A stretch of 40,079 nucleotides of DNA from Achromobacter marplatensis (GCF_002209535.1 NZ_NJIG01000028.1:1-40079), one strand, 5' to 3'; counted from the first letter of the stretch, positions 30,730-38,860 are shown. The notes: a model not told the origin generated them from the sequence alone. Made by a program: numbers and translations.

Positions 30730-32090
30730 AACGCATCGTGTTGATCTTCGGCGCAGTGTGCCTATCCCTATGGGGGGCGGCAGCCTGGGGCCAGATGGAA
30801 GTGCTGGAGCTTCAAGTGGGCGAAACCCGCGTCTTGCCGCACCCTGGCGTGAAGAGGGTGGCCATCGGCAACGGGCAAGTGCTGAGCGCCGTCGCAGCGG
30901 AAGGCCGAGACGTCGTGATCTTTGCCCGGGCGGAAGGCGTGTCGTCGGTGCACGTCTGGAACGCGAAAGGAGCGACGACGGCCTACGAATTGCGGGTGGT
31001 CGCCGCTGGCGCACCGCGCCTGCGGGCCGAAGTCGAAGCGTTGCTGGCCCGTATCCCCGGTGCGCGCAGCACCAGCGTGGGAGGCCGAATCCTGATCGAG
31101 GGCGACGACTTGTCCGACGATGACCGAGCCCGCATCGCCGCCTTGGCGGAACGCTATCCCGCCGTTCTGGACTTTACCGGCCAGGTTGGGTGGGACCGCA
31201 TGGTCTTGCTGGACGTGCAGGTGGTGGAAATACCCACCTCCCGATTGCGCGAGTTCGGCGTGCGCTGGGACGGCGTGACGCAAGGGGGGATGAACGCGGG
31301 CCTGGCTTGGGATGCGGGGGCGCTTGGCCGGATAACCCGGCCGGGCGAGTCGGTGATCGAAACCGCCGGGCCGGTATCGGCCGCTGCAGGTTACTTCGGC
31401 GTGAATGCGCTCTTGTCCGCCCGTATCGCCGCCCTGGCGCAAACCGGCGAGGCCGTGATGCTGGCGCAGCCGCAACTGCTTGCGCGCAGTGGTGCCAGCG
31501 CGACATTCCTGGCGGGTGGCGAGGTGCCCTACGTGTCCACCGATGGACGCGGCAATCCTACGACGCTGTTCAAGCCGTATGGCGTATCGCTCAGCATCAC
31601 GCCACGCATCGACCGCAATGGCGTCATTCGGTCCTTGATCGAGGTAGAGGCCAGTTCCGTGGATTCCTCGCTGAGCGTGGCGGGCGGCCCGGCATTGCGC
31701 ACGCGCCGAGCATCGACCGAGTTCAACGTGCGGTCGGGTAATACGCTGGTGATTGGCGGCTTCCTGTCGCGCGAGAACGCCGAGGAGGTCAGCGGGTTGC
31801 CCTGGCTGCAGAACATTCCGATTCTGGGCGCATTGTTCTCGTCTCGGCGCTATCAACAGCGCGAAACCGAGTTGGCGATTTTCGTCACGCCCAAGATCGT
31901 GTCGCAAAGCGAACCTGCCTTGGCAGAGCGCGTACGTCGTGGCCGCGAGGTCCTGGACGCCACGTTCCCGGAACCCCCTCGGTTGGGCACGGCAGTGCCG
32001 TCAGTGGCAGGCGGTTGGGATCCCTATTCGGGGGCTGGGTCTCAATGGACATCCCGCGACGACACGACTCGAACCCTTCTGCGTGAGTAA
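30726..32090 (+). CDS. cpaC: Tad secretin (CpaC/RcpA)
   Basis: This 454-residue protein has a signal peptide (MKRIVLIFGAVCLSLWGAAAWG), an N-terminal region with VLELQVGETRVLPHPGVKRVAIGN typical of the CpaC/RcpA 'pilus formation' domain, and a BON-like section. The C-terminal secretin domain includes VGWDRMVLLDVQVVEIPTSRLREFGVRW, SGASATFLAGGEVPYV and GNTLVIGGFLSRENAEEVSGLPWLQNIPILG. It forms the outer-membrane pore for the pilus. The start overlaps the cpaB stop by four bases. Confidence 0.94.
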   Translation: MKRIVLIFGAVCLSLWGAAAWGQMEVLELQVGETRVLPHPGVKRVAIGNGQVLSAVAAEGRDVVIFARAEGVSSVHVWNAKGATTAYELRVVAAGAPRLRAEVEALLARIPGARSTSVGGRILIEGDDLSDDDRARIAALAERYPAVLDFTGQVGWDRMVLLDVQVVEIPTSRLREFGVRWDGVTQGGMNAGLAWDAGALGRITRPGESVIETAGPVSAAAGYFGVNALLSARIAALAQTGEAVMLAQPQLLARSGASATFLAGGEVPYVSTDGRGNPTTLFKPYGVSLSITPRIDRNGVIRSLIEVEASSVDSSLSVAGGPALRTRRASTEFNVRSGNTLVIGGFLSRENAEEVSGLPWLQNIPILGALFSSRRYQQRETELAIFVTPKIVSQSEPALAERVRRGREVLDATFPEPPRLGTAVPSVAGGWDPYSGAGSQWTSRDDTTRTLLRE

Positions 32091-32094
32091 GGCG

Positions 32095-33795
32095 ATGCTT
32101 GATATTGAAATGACTTTCGAAGATGCCGGCGTTCGTCGCTTGGCTGCTGCTGCGCCGGTGTTGATCGGGCGGGGCGCGCAGTGCGATCTGCGCATCTCGA
32201 ATTGGCGGGTCGGCCGGCAGCATGCTCGCCTGGTGCGCGAGGATGCGGATATTGTTCTGGAAGACCTGGGTACGCTGGCCGGCACGATGGTCAATGGCGT
32301 GCGAGTGGTGCGTCATGCGCCGGTACTTCCCGATGACGACATCCTGATCGGCCCTTGCCGCTTGCGGGTGCAGTGGGCCTCGTCGGGTGCCCTTCCGCCG
32401 GCCGCTGAGCAGGCAAGAGAACCGCACGATCTTGTCACGCTGATTGCCGCGCAGCCAGCAAGCGCCGCGCAGACGTCGACACCCGCGCAGCCTGCACCGC
32501 CGCAACGGCTTCACGAGCGGCTTCAGGAACGGCGGCGCTTGCACGGCGCGTTGCTGGAGGGGCTGGATTTACGCCGGCGCGATGTGGCCGGCATGAGCGA
32601 TGGCACGTTGCGTGCAGAGGCCGAACGCTTGCTGACCCAGATCGTTGCCAAGGATGCGGACTGGGCCGGCGATGTCGACAAGGCAGCGTTGTGCCGCGAG
32701 GTACTGGACGAAGCGGTCGGCTTGGGGCCACTTGAGCCTTTGCTGGCGGCGCCTGACATTACCGAAATCATGGTCAACCGCTACGACGAGATCTATGTAG
32801 AGCGCGCAGGGCGACTATGGCGGCATCCGGCGGCCTTCACCAGCGAGCAGTCCGTGCGTTGGGTGATCGAACGCATCGTGACGCCACTGGGCAGGCGCAT
32901 TGACGAGAGCTCCCCCATGGTGGACGCCCGTCTGCCGGATGGGTCGCGCGTGCACGCGATCATCCCGCCGGTCGCCATGAAAGGGGCAAGCCTGACCATC
33001 CGCAAGTTTCCGCAACGCCGGCCCAAGATGGCCGATCTGATTGCGGCGGCGTCGCTCAGCGAGGGCATGGCGCAATTCCTCGCGCTTTGCGTGCGGATGC
33101 GCAAAAGCCTGGTGGTGTCGGGAGGAACCGGCTCCGGCAAGACGACCTTGCTGAACATCCTTTCAAACGAGATTCCGGACGGCGAACGGGTCGTCACCAT
33201 CGAGGACGCGGCGGAGTTGCGCCTGAACCACGATCACCTGGTGGCCCTGGAGGCACGCCCCGCCAATCAGGAGGGCAGAGGACACATCGATATCCGCGAA
33301 CTGGTGCGTAACGCGCTGCGCATGCGGCCGGACCGGATCGTCGTCGGTGAGTGCCGGGGCGCCGAGGCATTCGATATGTTGACGGCCATGAACACCGGAC
33401 ATGAGGGTTCTTTGACGACCCTGCACGCGAATTCTCCGCGCGATGCCCTGGGCCGCCTGGAATCGATGATTCTGATGGCGGGCCTGGATCTGCCCTTATC
33501 TGCCGTGCGTGAGCACATCGCGGCCAGTGTGGATCTGGTGGTGCAGCAAGCGCGGTTGGCGGATGGGCGGCGCGTGGTGATGTCGATTGTGGAAGTCGCC
33601 GGCATGGAAAGCGGTCGTATACAACTGCTGGAACTTTTCCGGTACGACCGTGCGGCAGGCTTTCTGGGATGTGGCGCGTTGCCCGGCTTTGCCCGGGAAT
33701 GGAGCGATGAAGGCGTGTCCCTGGACCCTGCCTGGTTTGCGGAGGCAGGCGGCCCGCAGCCCATCGCGACGAACGTCGCGCAGGGCTTGCCGTGA
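32095..33795 (+). CDS. tadA: TadA/CpaF pilus ATPase with N-terminal FHA-like domain
   Basis: This 566-residue protein starts at ATG 32095, four bases after the secretin stop. Residues 1-95 follow the FHA pattern (VLIGRGAQCDLRISNWRVGRQHARLV ... LEDLGTLAGTMVNGVRV). The usual phosphothreonine-contacting Ser before the Arg is Gly (VGRQHA), and the expected 'NG' turn is altered. A Pro/Gln/Ala-rich linker leads to the secretion ATPase: Walker A GGTGSGKTT near residue 343, the Asp box with ERVVTIEDAAEL, Walker B RPDRIVVGECRG near 410, and the His box TTLHANSP. It energises pilus assembly. Confidence 0.93.
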   Translation: MLDIEMTFEDAGVRRLAAAAPVLIGRGAQCDLRISNWRVGRQHARLVREDADIVLEDLGTLAGTMVNGVRVVRHAPVLPDDDILIGPCRLRVQWASSGALPPAAEQAREPHDLVTLIAAQPASAAQTSTPAQPAPPQRLHERLQERRRLHGALLEGLDLRRRDVAGMSDGTLRAEAERLLTQIVAKDADWAGDVDKAALCREVLDEAVGLGPLEPLLAAPDITEIMVNRYDEIYVERAGRLWRHPAAFTSEQSVRWVIERIVTPLGRRIDESSPMVDARLPDGSRVHAIIPPVAMKGASLTIRKFPQRRPKMADLIAAASLSEGMAQFLALCVRMRKSLVVSGGTGSGKTTLLNILSNEIPDGERVVTIEDAAELRLNHDHLVALEARPANQEGRGHIDIRELVRNALRMRPDRIVVGECRGAEAFDMLTAMNTGHEGSLTTLHANSPRDALGRLESMILMAGLDLPLSAVREHIAASVDLVVQQARLADGRRVVMSIVEVAGMESGRIQLLELFRYDRAAGFLGCGALPGFAREWSDEGVSLDPAWFAEAGGPQPIATNVAQGLP

Positions 33796-34637
33796 TCTGG
33801 CTGGCTGCGGGCGGCGCGATGTGTTGCGTGGCGATTCTGGCCTGGCATGCCCAGGGCTGGTTCGCGCCCGCCTTGCGGCGCTACCGCGAGTTTTATACCC
33901 AGGATGCCGGCGTTCGCCTGAGCGAAGTGTTCTTGTTCATCGATCCCGCGCAGCTATGGGCGGCCGCGGTGGCGTGCGCGCTGCTGGCGGCGGGGCTGGC
34001 GTTGTCCTTGACGGGCAGCGGCGTGGTGGCGGCCCTGGCGGCCGGGCTTGCATCCCGCGTGCCCCGCTGGACGGTCGATAGGCTGCGGCGCAGGCGGGCT
34101 GATCGGTTCGAACAACAGCTGCCCATGGCATTGCTGATGCTGGCGTCGGCCTTACGTGCGGGTGTCGCGCTGGCGACGGGACTGCGGCACGTTGTGGAGC
34201 AAAGCAGCGCGCCGCTGGCGCAGGAATTCGGTTTGATGCTGCGCGAGCAGCGCATGGGCGTGCCATGGGATGCCGCGCTAGAGAACCTGCATGCCCGGAT
34301 GCCGGCAGATTCCACTTCGCTGGTGGTGGCCGCTATGCGGATTGCCGCGCAGACGGGCGGAAACCTGGCCGAGGCGCTCGAGAGCATTGCGCAGACCTTG
34401 CGGGCGCAGTTGCAGTTGCAGGCGAAGTTGCGGGCGCTGACGTCCCAAGGGCGGTTGCAGGCCTGGATCGTCGGTGCGCTGCCTTTGCTGCTGCTGGCGG
34501 TGCTGGACCGGTTGGAGCCGGAAATCATGGGGCTGCTGTGGCATACGCCGATGGGGTGGGGCGTGCTGGCCATCGTGGCGGTGCTGGAAACGGCAGGCGT
34601 CGTGCTGATCCGGCGCATCATCCGGATCGATATCTGA
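33792..34637 (+). CDS. tadB: TadB-like inner-membrane platform protein
   Basis: This 281-residue protein has an N-terminal helix, a central hydrophobic pair, and the cytoplasmic T2SS-F domain (RFEQQLPMALLMLASALRAGVALATGLRHVVEQSSAPLAQEF and MRIAAQTGGNLAEALESIAQTLRAQLQLQAKLRALTSQGRLQAWI). A terminal membrane helix follows. It forms, with TadC, the membrane platform driven by TadA. It starts by ATGA-type overlap with tadA. Confidence 0.93.
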   Translation: MIWLAAGGAMCCVAILAWHAQGWFAPALRRYREFYTQDAGVRLSEVFLFIDPAQLWAAAVACALLAAGLALSLTGSGVVAALAAGLASRVPRWTVDRLRRRRADRFEQQLPMALLMLASALRAGVALATGLRHVVEQSSAPLAQEFGLMLREQRMGVPWDAALENLHARMPADSTSLVVAAMRIAAQTGGNLAEALESIAQTLRAQLQLQAKLRALTSQGRLQAWIVGALPLLLLAVLDRLEPEIMGLLWHTPMGWGVLAIVAVLETAGVVLIRRIIRIDI

Positions 34638-34683
34638 TCCGACAGGGATTTCGATCCCGGCTAGGTCATGGAAGGAGGCCGCA

Positions 34684-35553
34684 ATGTGGTTGTACCTGGG
34701 CATGTTGACGACGGCGTTGGGTGTTGGCTGGCTGACGTGGTTTGCCCTGCGCCCGCTGCTGCGGGGCAAGCAGGATGCCGCTGCCGCGTTGCCCTGGTGG
34801 TGGCGAGCCGCCTGGTCCTGGGTGTCGGCGGTAGCTCCTTGGGTGGGGCCATTGTGCTCGTGGCGCTTGCGCATCCGGTTGACGCGGGCGATCGAGCAAG
34901 CGGCTTTGCCGGTTGGGGTGAGCTATGCCCACATGGCGGCATTGTGCGCCAGCGCTGGCGCAGGCGCGGGAGGGCTCGCCGCGGCAATTGCGGCGCTTGC
35001 CGATCCCGCGCCCTTGGCCTGGTTGCCTTGGATGCTTGCCGCAGCATTGGCGGCTGGTGTGGCCCCTGGGCTGTGGCTACGCGGCCTGGGCGAAAAGCGC
35101 CGCCGCAGCATCGAAAGGGATTTGCCTTTCGTGTTCGACATGATGACGCTGTGCGTGGAGGCGGGCTTGAGTGTGCAAGGCGCATTGCAGTTGGCCGCGC
35201 AAAGCGGTCCGCGCGGCGCTTTGCGGGACGGTCTTGCCGACGCGTTGGCCGAGATGCGGGCAGGAGTTTCCAGGGCGGCGGCGATCAAGGCCTTGGCCGA
35301 CCGTTGCAATAGTCCGCTTGCGCGGAATTGGGCCGCCGCCTTGGCGCAGGCGGAATCGTTGGGCATCAGCCTGGGGCCGGTGCTGCGCGCGCAGGCCGCG
35401 CAGTGCCGCAGCGATCGCCATGTCCGGGCAGAGCAGTTGGCCATGCAGGCGCCGGTGAAGATGTTGCTGCCCCTGATCGGATGCATTTTTCCCTGCACCT
35501 TCATCGTGCTGGCGTTTCCGATTGCCGTCCAGCTGCTTCAAAGCGTGCAATGA
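34684..35553 (+). CDS. tadC: TadC-like inner-membrane platform protein
   Basis: This 289-residue protein has several membrane helices in the N-terminal half. The T2SS-F domain includes RSIERDLPFVFDMMTLCVEAGLSVQGALQLAAQSGP and SLGISLGPVLRAQAAQCRSDRHVRAEQLAMQAPVKMLLPLIGCIFPCTFIVLAFPI, the standard TadC C-terminus. A 46-base gap separates it from tadB, with a strong AAGGAGG ribosome site. Its stop overlaps the DUF192 gene start (ATGA). Confidence 0.93.
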   Translation: MWLYLGMLTTALGVGWLTWFALRPLLRGKQDAAAALPWWWRAAWSWVSAVAPWVGPLCSWRLRIRLTRAIEQAALPVGVSYAHMAALCASAGAGAGGLAAAIAALADPAPLAWLPWMLAAALAAGVAPGLWLRGLGEKRRRSIERDLPFVFDMMTLCVEAGLSVQGALQLAAQSGPRGALRDGLADALAEMRAGVSRAAAIKALADRCNSPLARNWAAALAQAESLGISLGPVLRAQAAQCRSDRHVRAEQLAMQAPVKMLLPLIGCIFPCTFIVLAFPIAVQLLQSVQ

Positions 35554-36233
35554 ACGGCCGCCTCGTATTGCCGTTGGATCGGTTGAGACTTCTACGTGTG
35601 GCGAGCTGGTGCGGCCGGATGCGTGGCCTGCTTGGTCGCCGGCCGCCTGGGCGGCGGTCCGGCATCTTGCTGACGCCGTGTGCCGGCGTGCATACCTTTG
35701 GCATGCGCTACGCCATCGATGTGGCGTTCGTGTCGCGGGATCTGCGGGTGATGGGCGTACGCAGGGCGCTTGCGCCCTGCCGCGTTGCCCTATGCTTCGG
35801 CGCTGTGGCCGTTGTCGAGATGCGAGCTGGCGCGATCGATGCCGAATACGGAGGTATAGGCAGGATAGAAGCTGCAATACAGAACGCCGCCCGCCGCGAT
35901 GTTGAACGGGATTTGCAGCGTGCCGGCGAATTGGGGCGACAGGCCCATCGTGACCAGCAAGCCGGCGCACAGGTCAATGAACAGGAACACCAGGGCCCAC
36001 GTGGCGCCGTACACCAGGAAGGGCCACTTGTTGCGCCAGCAGGCGATGCCGGAGAAGAACAGCGCCTGGATCAGGCGCAGACCGTGCCAGGCCACCAGTA
36101 CCGGCGCATGCCAGAACAGCGCGGCAATCACGACGTAGATGATCGCGAAGATGGTCAGCGGAACGCGCATGGCCATCAGGATGGGGTCCAGCGAACGTTC
36201 AACGGACGCGATGCGGTAAGCCTCGGCCATTGA
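35550..36233 (+). CDS. DUF192 protein with a run-on C-terminus
   Basis: The first 100 residues match the DUF192 family (MRGLLGRRPPGRRSGILLTPCAGVHTFGMRYAIDVAFVSRDLRVMGVRRALAPCR ... VVEMRAGAID). DUF192 proteins are small and often adjoin Tad genes. After about residue 105 the frame stays open for another 120 residues of Gln/His/Arg/Glu-rich sequence with no protein-like pattern. That stretch lies on the complement of the BPSS1780-family gene (overlap 35790-36233). The natural stop may have been lost, or the true end is earlier by frameshift. The start overlaps the tadC stop. Confidence 0.65.
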   Translation: MNGRLVLPLDRLRLLRVASWCGRMRGLLGRRPPGRRSGILLTPCAGVHTFGMRYAIDVAFVSRDLRVMGVRRALAPCRVALCFGAVAVVEMRAGAIDAEYGGIGRIEAAIQNAARRDVERDLQRAGELGRQAHRDQQAGAQVNEQEHQGPRGAVHQEGPLVAPAGDAGEEQRLDQAQTVPGHQYRRMPEQRGNHDVDDREDGQRNAHGHQDGVQRTFNGRDAVSLGH

Positions 36234-36593
36234 ATCCATGAAAGGCAGGAAGGTCAGCAGGCCGGCCACCATGCTCAAGCCCGCATACAACAGGCCCATC
36301 AGGAACAGCTTCCGGAAGACGCCGGGTTGCTTCAGGGGCTTGCCCCACATGGACGGCAGCATGATGCGGTCGGCATCCACGTGCTTGCATGCCGAGAGCG
36401 TCATGAGGGTGATGATGGGCATGAGCGCCACGACCAGGATCGGTCCGACCGGGGGCGTCGCGCTGGCGAAGACGACCAGAAGGCTGATGAACATGGCCCA
36501 GGTGAACATGGCCAGAGGTTGCTTGCGGAACAGACGGAAGCCGTCTCGAACCCAGTGCCAGCCGGATGTCGCGGGTAGGAATGCTGCTTGCAT
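35790..36593 (-). CDS. BPSS1780-family integral membrane protein
   Basis: This 267-residue protein begins with WHWVRDGFRLFRKQPLAMFTWAMFISLLVVFASATPPVGPILVVALMPI and has about six transmembrane helices. The family is common in Burkholderiales, and its function is unknown. It reads leftward like the neighbouring homoserine kinase gene, but 63 bases separate the two and they need not form an operon. The C-terminal half is antisense to the DUF192 run-on frame. The hydrophobic pattern on this strand is clear, so this is the genuine gene. Confidence 0.9.
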   Translation of the reverse strand: MQAAFLPATSGWHWVRDGFRLFRKQPLAMFTWAMFISLLVVFASATPPVGPILVVALMPIITLMTLSACKHVDADRIMLPSMWGKPLKQPGVFRKLFLMGLLYAGLSMVAGLLTFLPFMDSMAEAYRIASVERSLDPILMAMRVPLTIFAIIYVVIAALFWHAPVLVAWHGLRLIQALFFSGIACWRNKWPFLVYGATWALVFLFIDLCAGLLVTMGLSPQFAGTLQIPFNIAAGGVLYCSFYPAYTSVFGIDRASSHLDNGHSAEA

Positions 36594-36656
36594 GGCTCTC
36601 TGAAGGGGTGATCTCTCAAAAGGGACGCGCTAACCCCATTATGGGGGGCATAACGG

Positions 36657-37625
36657 TTACGGCAATATTGGCAAGCCCGGGCGGTGGCGTGCTTGCAACA
36701 CTCTTTCGAAGTGCCGCGGGTCGTGAGGTTTAAGCGTTTGAGCCGGCCGGGGCAGGAAAAAGTCGTACAGACGGGAGACCCAGAAGCGTAGCGCGGCGGC
36801 GCGCAGCATGACGGGCCAGACCTCGCGTTCGGCGTCCGTGAACGGCCGGACCTGGGCGTAGGCGGTCAACCAGGATTGCACCAGTTCGGGGATGAATTCC
36901 CCGGTGTCGCGGTCGATGCACCAGTCATTGACGCTGACCGCCACGTCGAACAGCCAGGTATCGCAACCGGCGAAGTAGAAGTCGATGATGCCGCCCATCA
37001 GCGGATCTTCGAACGTGCCGGCGAACAGCACATTGTCGCGGAAGAGGTCGCAATGGGCCGGGCCGGTCTGCAATGCCTGCCAGGCGGGGGTGTTCACCGC
37101 AGCCTGTTGGGCAGCCAGTTCGGAACTAAGCAGTTGGGCTTGGCCGGCGTCCAGGAATGGCATGACCTTGGGGGCCGTTTCCAGCCACCAGGACAGGCCG
37201 CGCAGATTGGGCTGGTGGATGGGGAAGTCCTGGGCGGCCAGGTGGGCGCGCGCCAGAGTGGCGCCGGCCAGGGCGCAATGGGCGGCCCCGGGGGCGGGTT
37301 CGTAGCCGCCGGGCAGGCGCGAAACGATGGCGCAGGGCTTGCCGTGCAGCGTCGTCAGGCGCGTGCCATCACGCAGATTCTGGGGCTGCGGCACCGGGAT
37401 GCCGCGCTGGGCCAAGTGGTACATCAGTTCGATGTAGAACGGCAGTTGGGCGTGCGTGAGAACTTCGAACAGCGTCAGGACGAATTCGCCCCGGGTCGTG
37501 TACAGGAAGTAATTGGTGTTCTCGATACCGGCCGTAATCCCTCGAAGCGAGACAAGCTCGCCCAGGTCGAATTGCGCCAGGAGGGCGCGCGCGTCGTCGT
37601 CGGATACGGGAGTGAATACGGCCAT
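36657..37625 (-). CDS. thrB: Homoserine kinase (ThrB, APH-fold type)
   Basis: This 322-residue protein has the aminoglycoside-phosphotransferase-like fold of the proteobacterial ThrB type. The N-terminal lobe has GITAGIENTNYFLYTTRGEFVLTLFE, the catalytic loop is HCDLFRDNVLF and the metal-binding motif is GIIDFYFAGCDTWLFDVA. It phosphorylates homoserine in threonine biosynthesis. It is a host housekeeping gene and marks the end of the host segment before prophage B. Confidence 0.94.
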   Translation of the reverse strand: MAVFTPVSDDDARALLAQFDLGELVSLRGITAGIENTNYFLYTTRGEFVLTLFEVLTHAQLPFYIELMYHLAQRGIPVPQPQNLRDGTRLTTLHGKPCAIVSRLPGGYEPAPGAAHCALAGATLARAHLAAQDFPIHQPNLRGLSWWLETAPKVMPFLDAGQAQLLSSELAAQQAAVNTPAWQALQTGPAHCDLFRDNVLFAGTFEDPLMGGIIDFYFAGCDTWLFDVAVSVNDWCIDRDTGEFIPELVQSWLTAYAQVRPFTDAEREVWPVMLRAAALRFWVSRLYDFFLPRPAQTLKPHDPRHFERVLQARHRPGLPILP

Positions 37626-37926
37626 TGATATAGAGGGGTGAGGGGGTTAACGGACGCTTGGCTACGCCTGTGCGGCGGCGGCGGCGCAATTTTAGACCAC
37701 ATAGCGGGCGGGGTTACGGCGATCGGCCGGACGCGGGCGGATTCGCCTGCCGGACATAATGCCGCTAAGCCCGTAAAATACCGCATCCCCTTGTTTTGTA
37801 GAGTGATTCTTGGACTCCCCCGACTGGCGGCTGTGCGTCGCCCCGATGATTGATGGGAAGTTCATTGGCCGGAGAGCCGCATAGAGCCTGGGTTGTAGCA
37901 AACCCCGTAGCACTGCCGTAGCACTG
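37626..37926. other. Intergenic host/prophage B boundary
   Basis: This 301-base stretch has no credible gene. The left part is the homoserine kinase upstream region. A TAAAAT -10-like box on the plus strand (37773-37778) could belong to a rightward host gene that was displaced. The right part carries the GTAGCA repeats typical of integrase arm sites. The exact junction with prophage B lies somewhere in about 37,780-37,895 and cannot be fixed without the other attachment site. Confidence 0.5.
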
Positions 37927-37927
37927 C
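37895..37927. repeat. Tandem CGTAGCACTGC repeat at the prophage B end
   Basis: CGTAGCACTGC occurs twice in perfect tandem (37906-37916 and 37917-37927), with a third GTAGCA at 37895-37900. The last repeat overlaps the stop codon of the PrtN-like gene by one base. Short direct repeats at this place are typical of integrase/excisionase arm-type binding sites. Confidence 0.6.
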
Positions 37928-38166
37928 TAAACGCGGGTTGCTTCGTGCACCTGCCGCGCGGACTCGCGCATGGCATCCATGTATGCGGCCACGTCTCGAA
38001 GATCGCAGTACACGTTGCGACCCTCCTTATATACAGGGACCGGCAGTTCACCGGCAGACTTCATGTTCTGCGCCCGGTGCAGGCTGACCCCCATGAAGTC
38101 GGCCAACTCGGCCAGGCTGAGCCGGGGCTTCTGGTACTTCGCGAGCAGCAGGAATTCGCTGTTCAT
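37927..38166 (-). CDS. PrtN/excisionase-like DNA-binding protein
   Basis: This 79-residue protein has a winged-helix pattern (PRLSLAELADFMGVSLHRAQNMKSAGELPVPVYKEGRNVYCDLRDVAAYMDAMRE). It matches the pyocin-activator PrtN / AlpA-excisionase group: a helix-turn-helix, then the LPVPVY and YCDLRDVAAYMD segments. It is the last gene before the attachment region, where excisionases normally lie. It starts behind GGAGG in the hairpin-containing junction at 38172-38203. It could act as recombination directionality factor, as late activator, or as both. Confidence 0.8.
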   Translation of the reverse strand: MNSEFLLLAKYQKPRLSLAELADFMGVSLHRAQNMKSAGELPVPVYKEGRNVYCDLRDVAAYMDAMRESARQVHEATRV

Positions 38167-38171
38167 ATCGC

Positions 38172-38203
38172 CTCCAAAACGAAGCCCGGCGGTTAAGCGG
38201 GCT
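38172..38203 (-). other. Stop-codon/hairpin/ribosome-site junction 1
   Basis: On the minus strand the upstream gene's TAA sits in the loop of an AGCCCG...CGGGCT hairpin (38183-38203). TTCGTTTT and GGAG for the next gene follow. The 17-base string at 38172-38188 is identical to that at 39162-39178. It looks like an attenuator coupled to re-initiation. Confidence 0.6.
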
Positions 38204-38495
38204 GGGTTTGCTTCTGGAACACGTGGCAGGGGACGTTTATCCCTACCCTGGTGTTGTCTTTCTGGAAGGTGATGTAGGCGTAACCCTCCGGGGGGATGAC
38301 CTTCTCAACGATGCCTTCGAAGTCGGATCGGTGTACATCGTCGCCGCGCTCAACTGCGTCATCAGCGGCGTTGACGATTTCTTGGACGCTGGATGCGATG
38401 TCGTATTCCCACGCGAACGAGCGCATGCGCCAACCCTTGTAGGCCGGATAGTTCTCGCCAACCCAATCCACAACGCCCTTAAAGTGTTCTTCCAT
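38193..38495 (-). CDS. Hypothetical early phage protein, 100 aa
   Basis: The start at ATG 38495 has AAGGAG upstream. The N-terminal 60 residues are helical and acidic (EHFKGVVDWVGENYPAYKGWRM ... IASSVQEIVNAADDAVERGDDV). The rest is strand-like with a GYAYITFQKDN segment. No family is recognised. Its stop codon lies in the loop of the hairpin at 38183-38203. Confidence 0.72.
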   Translation of the reverse strand: MEEHFKGVVDWVGENYPAYKGWRMRSFAWEYDIASSVQEIVNAADDAVERGDDVHRSDFEGIVEKVIPPEGYAYITFQKDNTRVGINVPCHVFQKQTQPA

Positions 38496-38505
38496 CGTCG
38501 TCTCC

Positions 38506-38721
38506 TTACTCCAGGCCTAGCCCGATTTCCTGTGGAGTGACAAAGAGACCTTCCGACTGAAGGCTCTCTATCAGCAGTTTGATGACGCCCACGGTGAAAT
38601 CCTTCTCGCTCACGCTAAGATCGATGTCAAAGATCAGCTTTTCCAGATCGGCGTGGCTGGCCCCCTTGAGGGCAGACAGGATGTCTGTGTCGTCCAGTTC
38701 CACATTGAATTTGAGTGCCAT
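38506..38721 (-). CDS. Small acidic early phage protein, 71 aa
   Basis: It starts at ATG 38721, one base before the upstream gene's stop codon ends the previous frame, behind GGAAG. The product is acidic and helical (ELDDTDILSALKGASHADLEKLIFDIDLSVSEKDFTVGVIKLLIESLQ). No known family. Confidence 0.7.
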   Translation of the reverse strand: MALKFNVELDDTDILSALKGASHADLEKLIFDIDLSVSEKDFTVGVIKLLIESLQSEGLFVTPQEIGLGLE

Positions 38722-38722
38722 A

Positions 38723-38860
38723 TCAGTCTTCCATCTCAATGGTTACGTGCATGAACCGGATTTCGTTCTCCGGCACGTTGAACAGGAAGTTCACCCACGC
38801 GATGAAGCCGGATGTGAACCAGCCGCATCCGAGTTTTCGAAGGGCGCGGTAGCGTCGCAT
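38723..38860 (-). CDS. Tiny early phage protein, 45 aa
   Basis: ATG 38860 (or the adjacent ATG 38863) has GGAGG seven bases upstream and overlaps the stop of the preceding gene. The stop is one base away from the next start. The basic N-terminus (MRRYRALRKLGCGWF) leads into a hydrophobic stretch (TSGFIAWVNFLFNVP) and an acidic end. It is probably membrane-associated; function unknown. Confidence 0.62.
   Translation of the reverse strand: MRRYRALRKLGCGWFTSGFIAWVNFLFNVPENEIRFMHVTIEMED

Noticed and set aside
28891..31014. A 707-codon minus-strand open frame across the Tad operon
   Set aside because: It is antisense to TadE/F, the exported protein and CpaB, which have clear family matches. The reverse product is low-complexity Arg/Pro/Ser-rich.
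37780..37895. tRNA gene as the prophage B attachment site
   Set aside because: I could not fold a cloverleaf or find a GTTCAAATCC-type T-loop in either strand.
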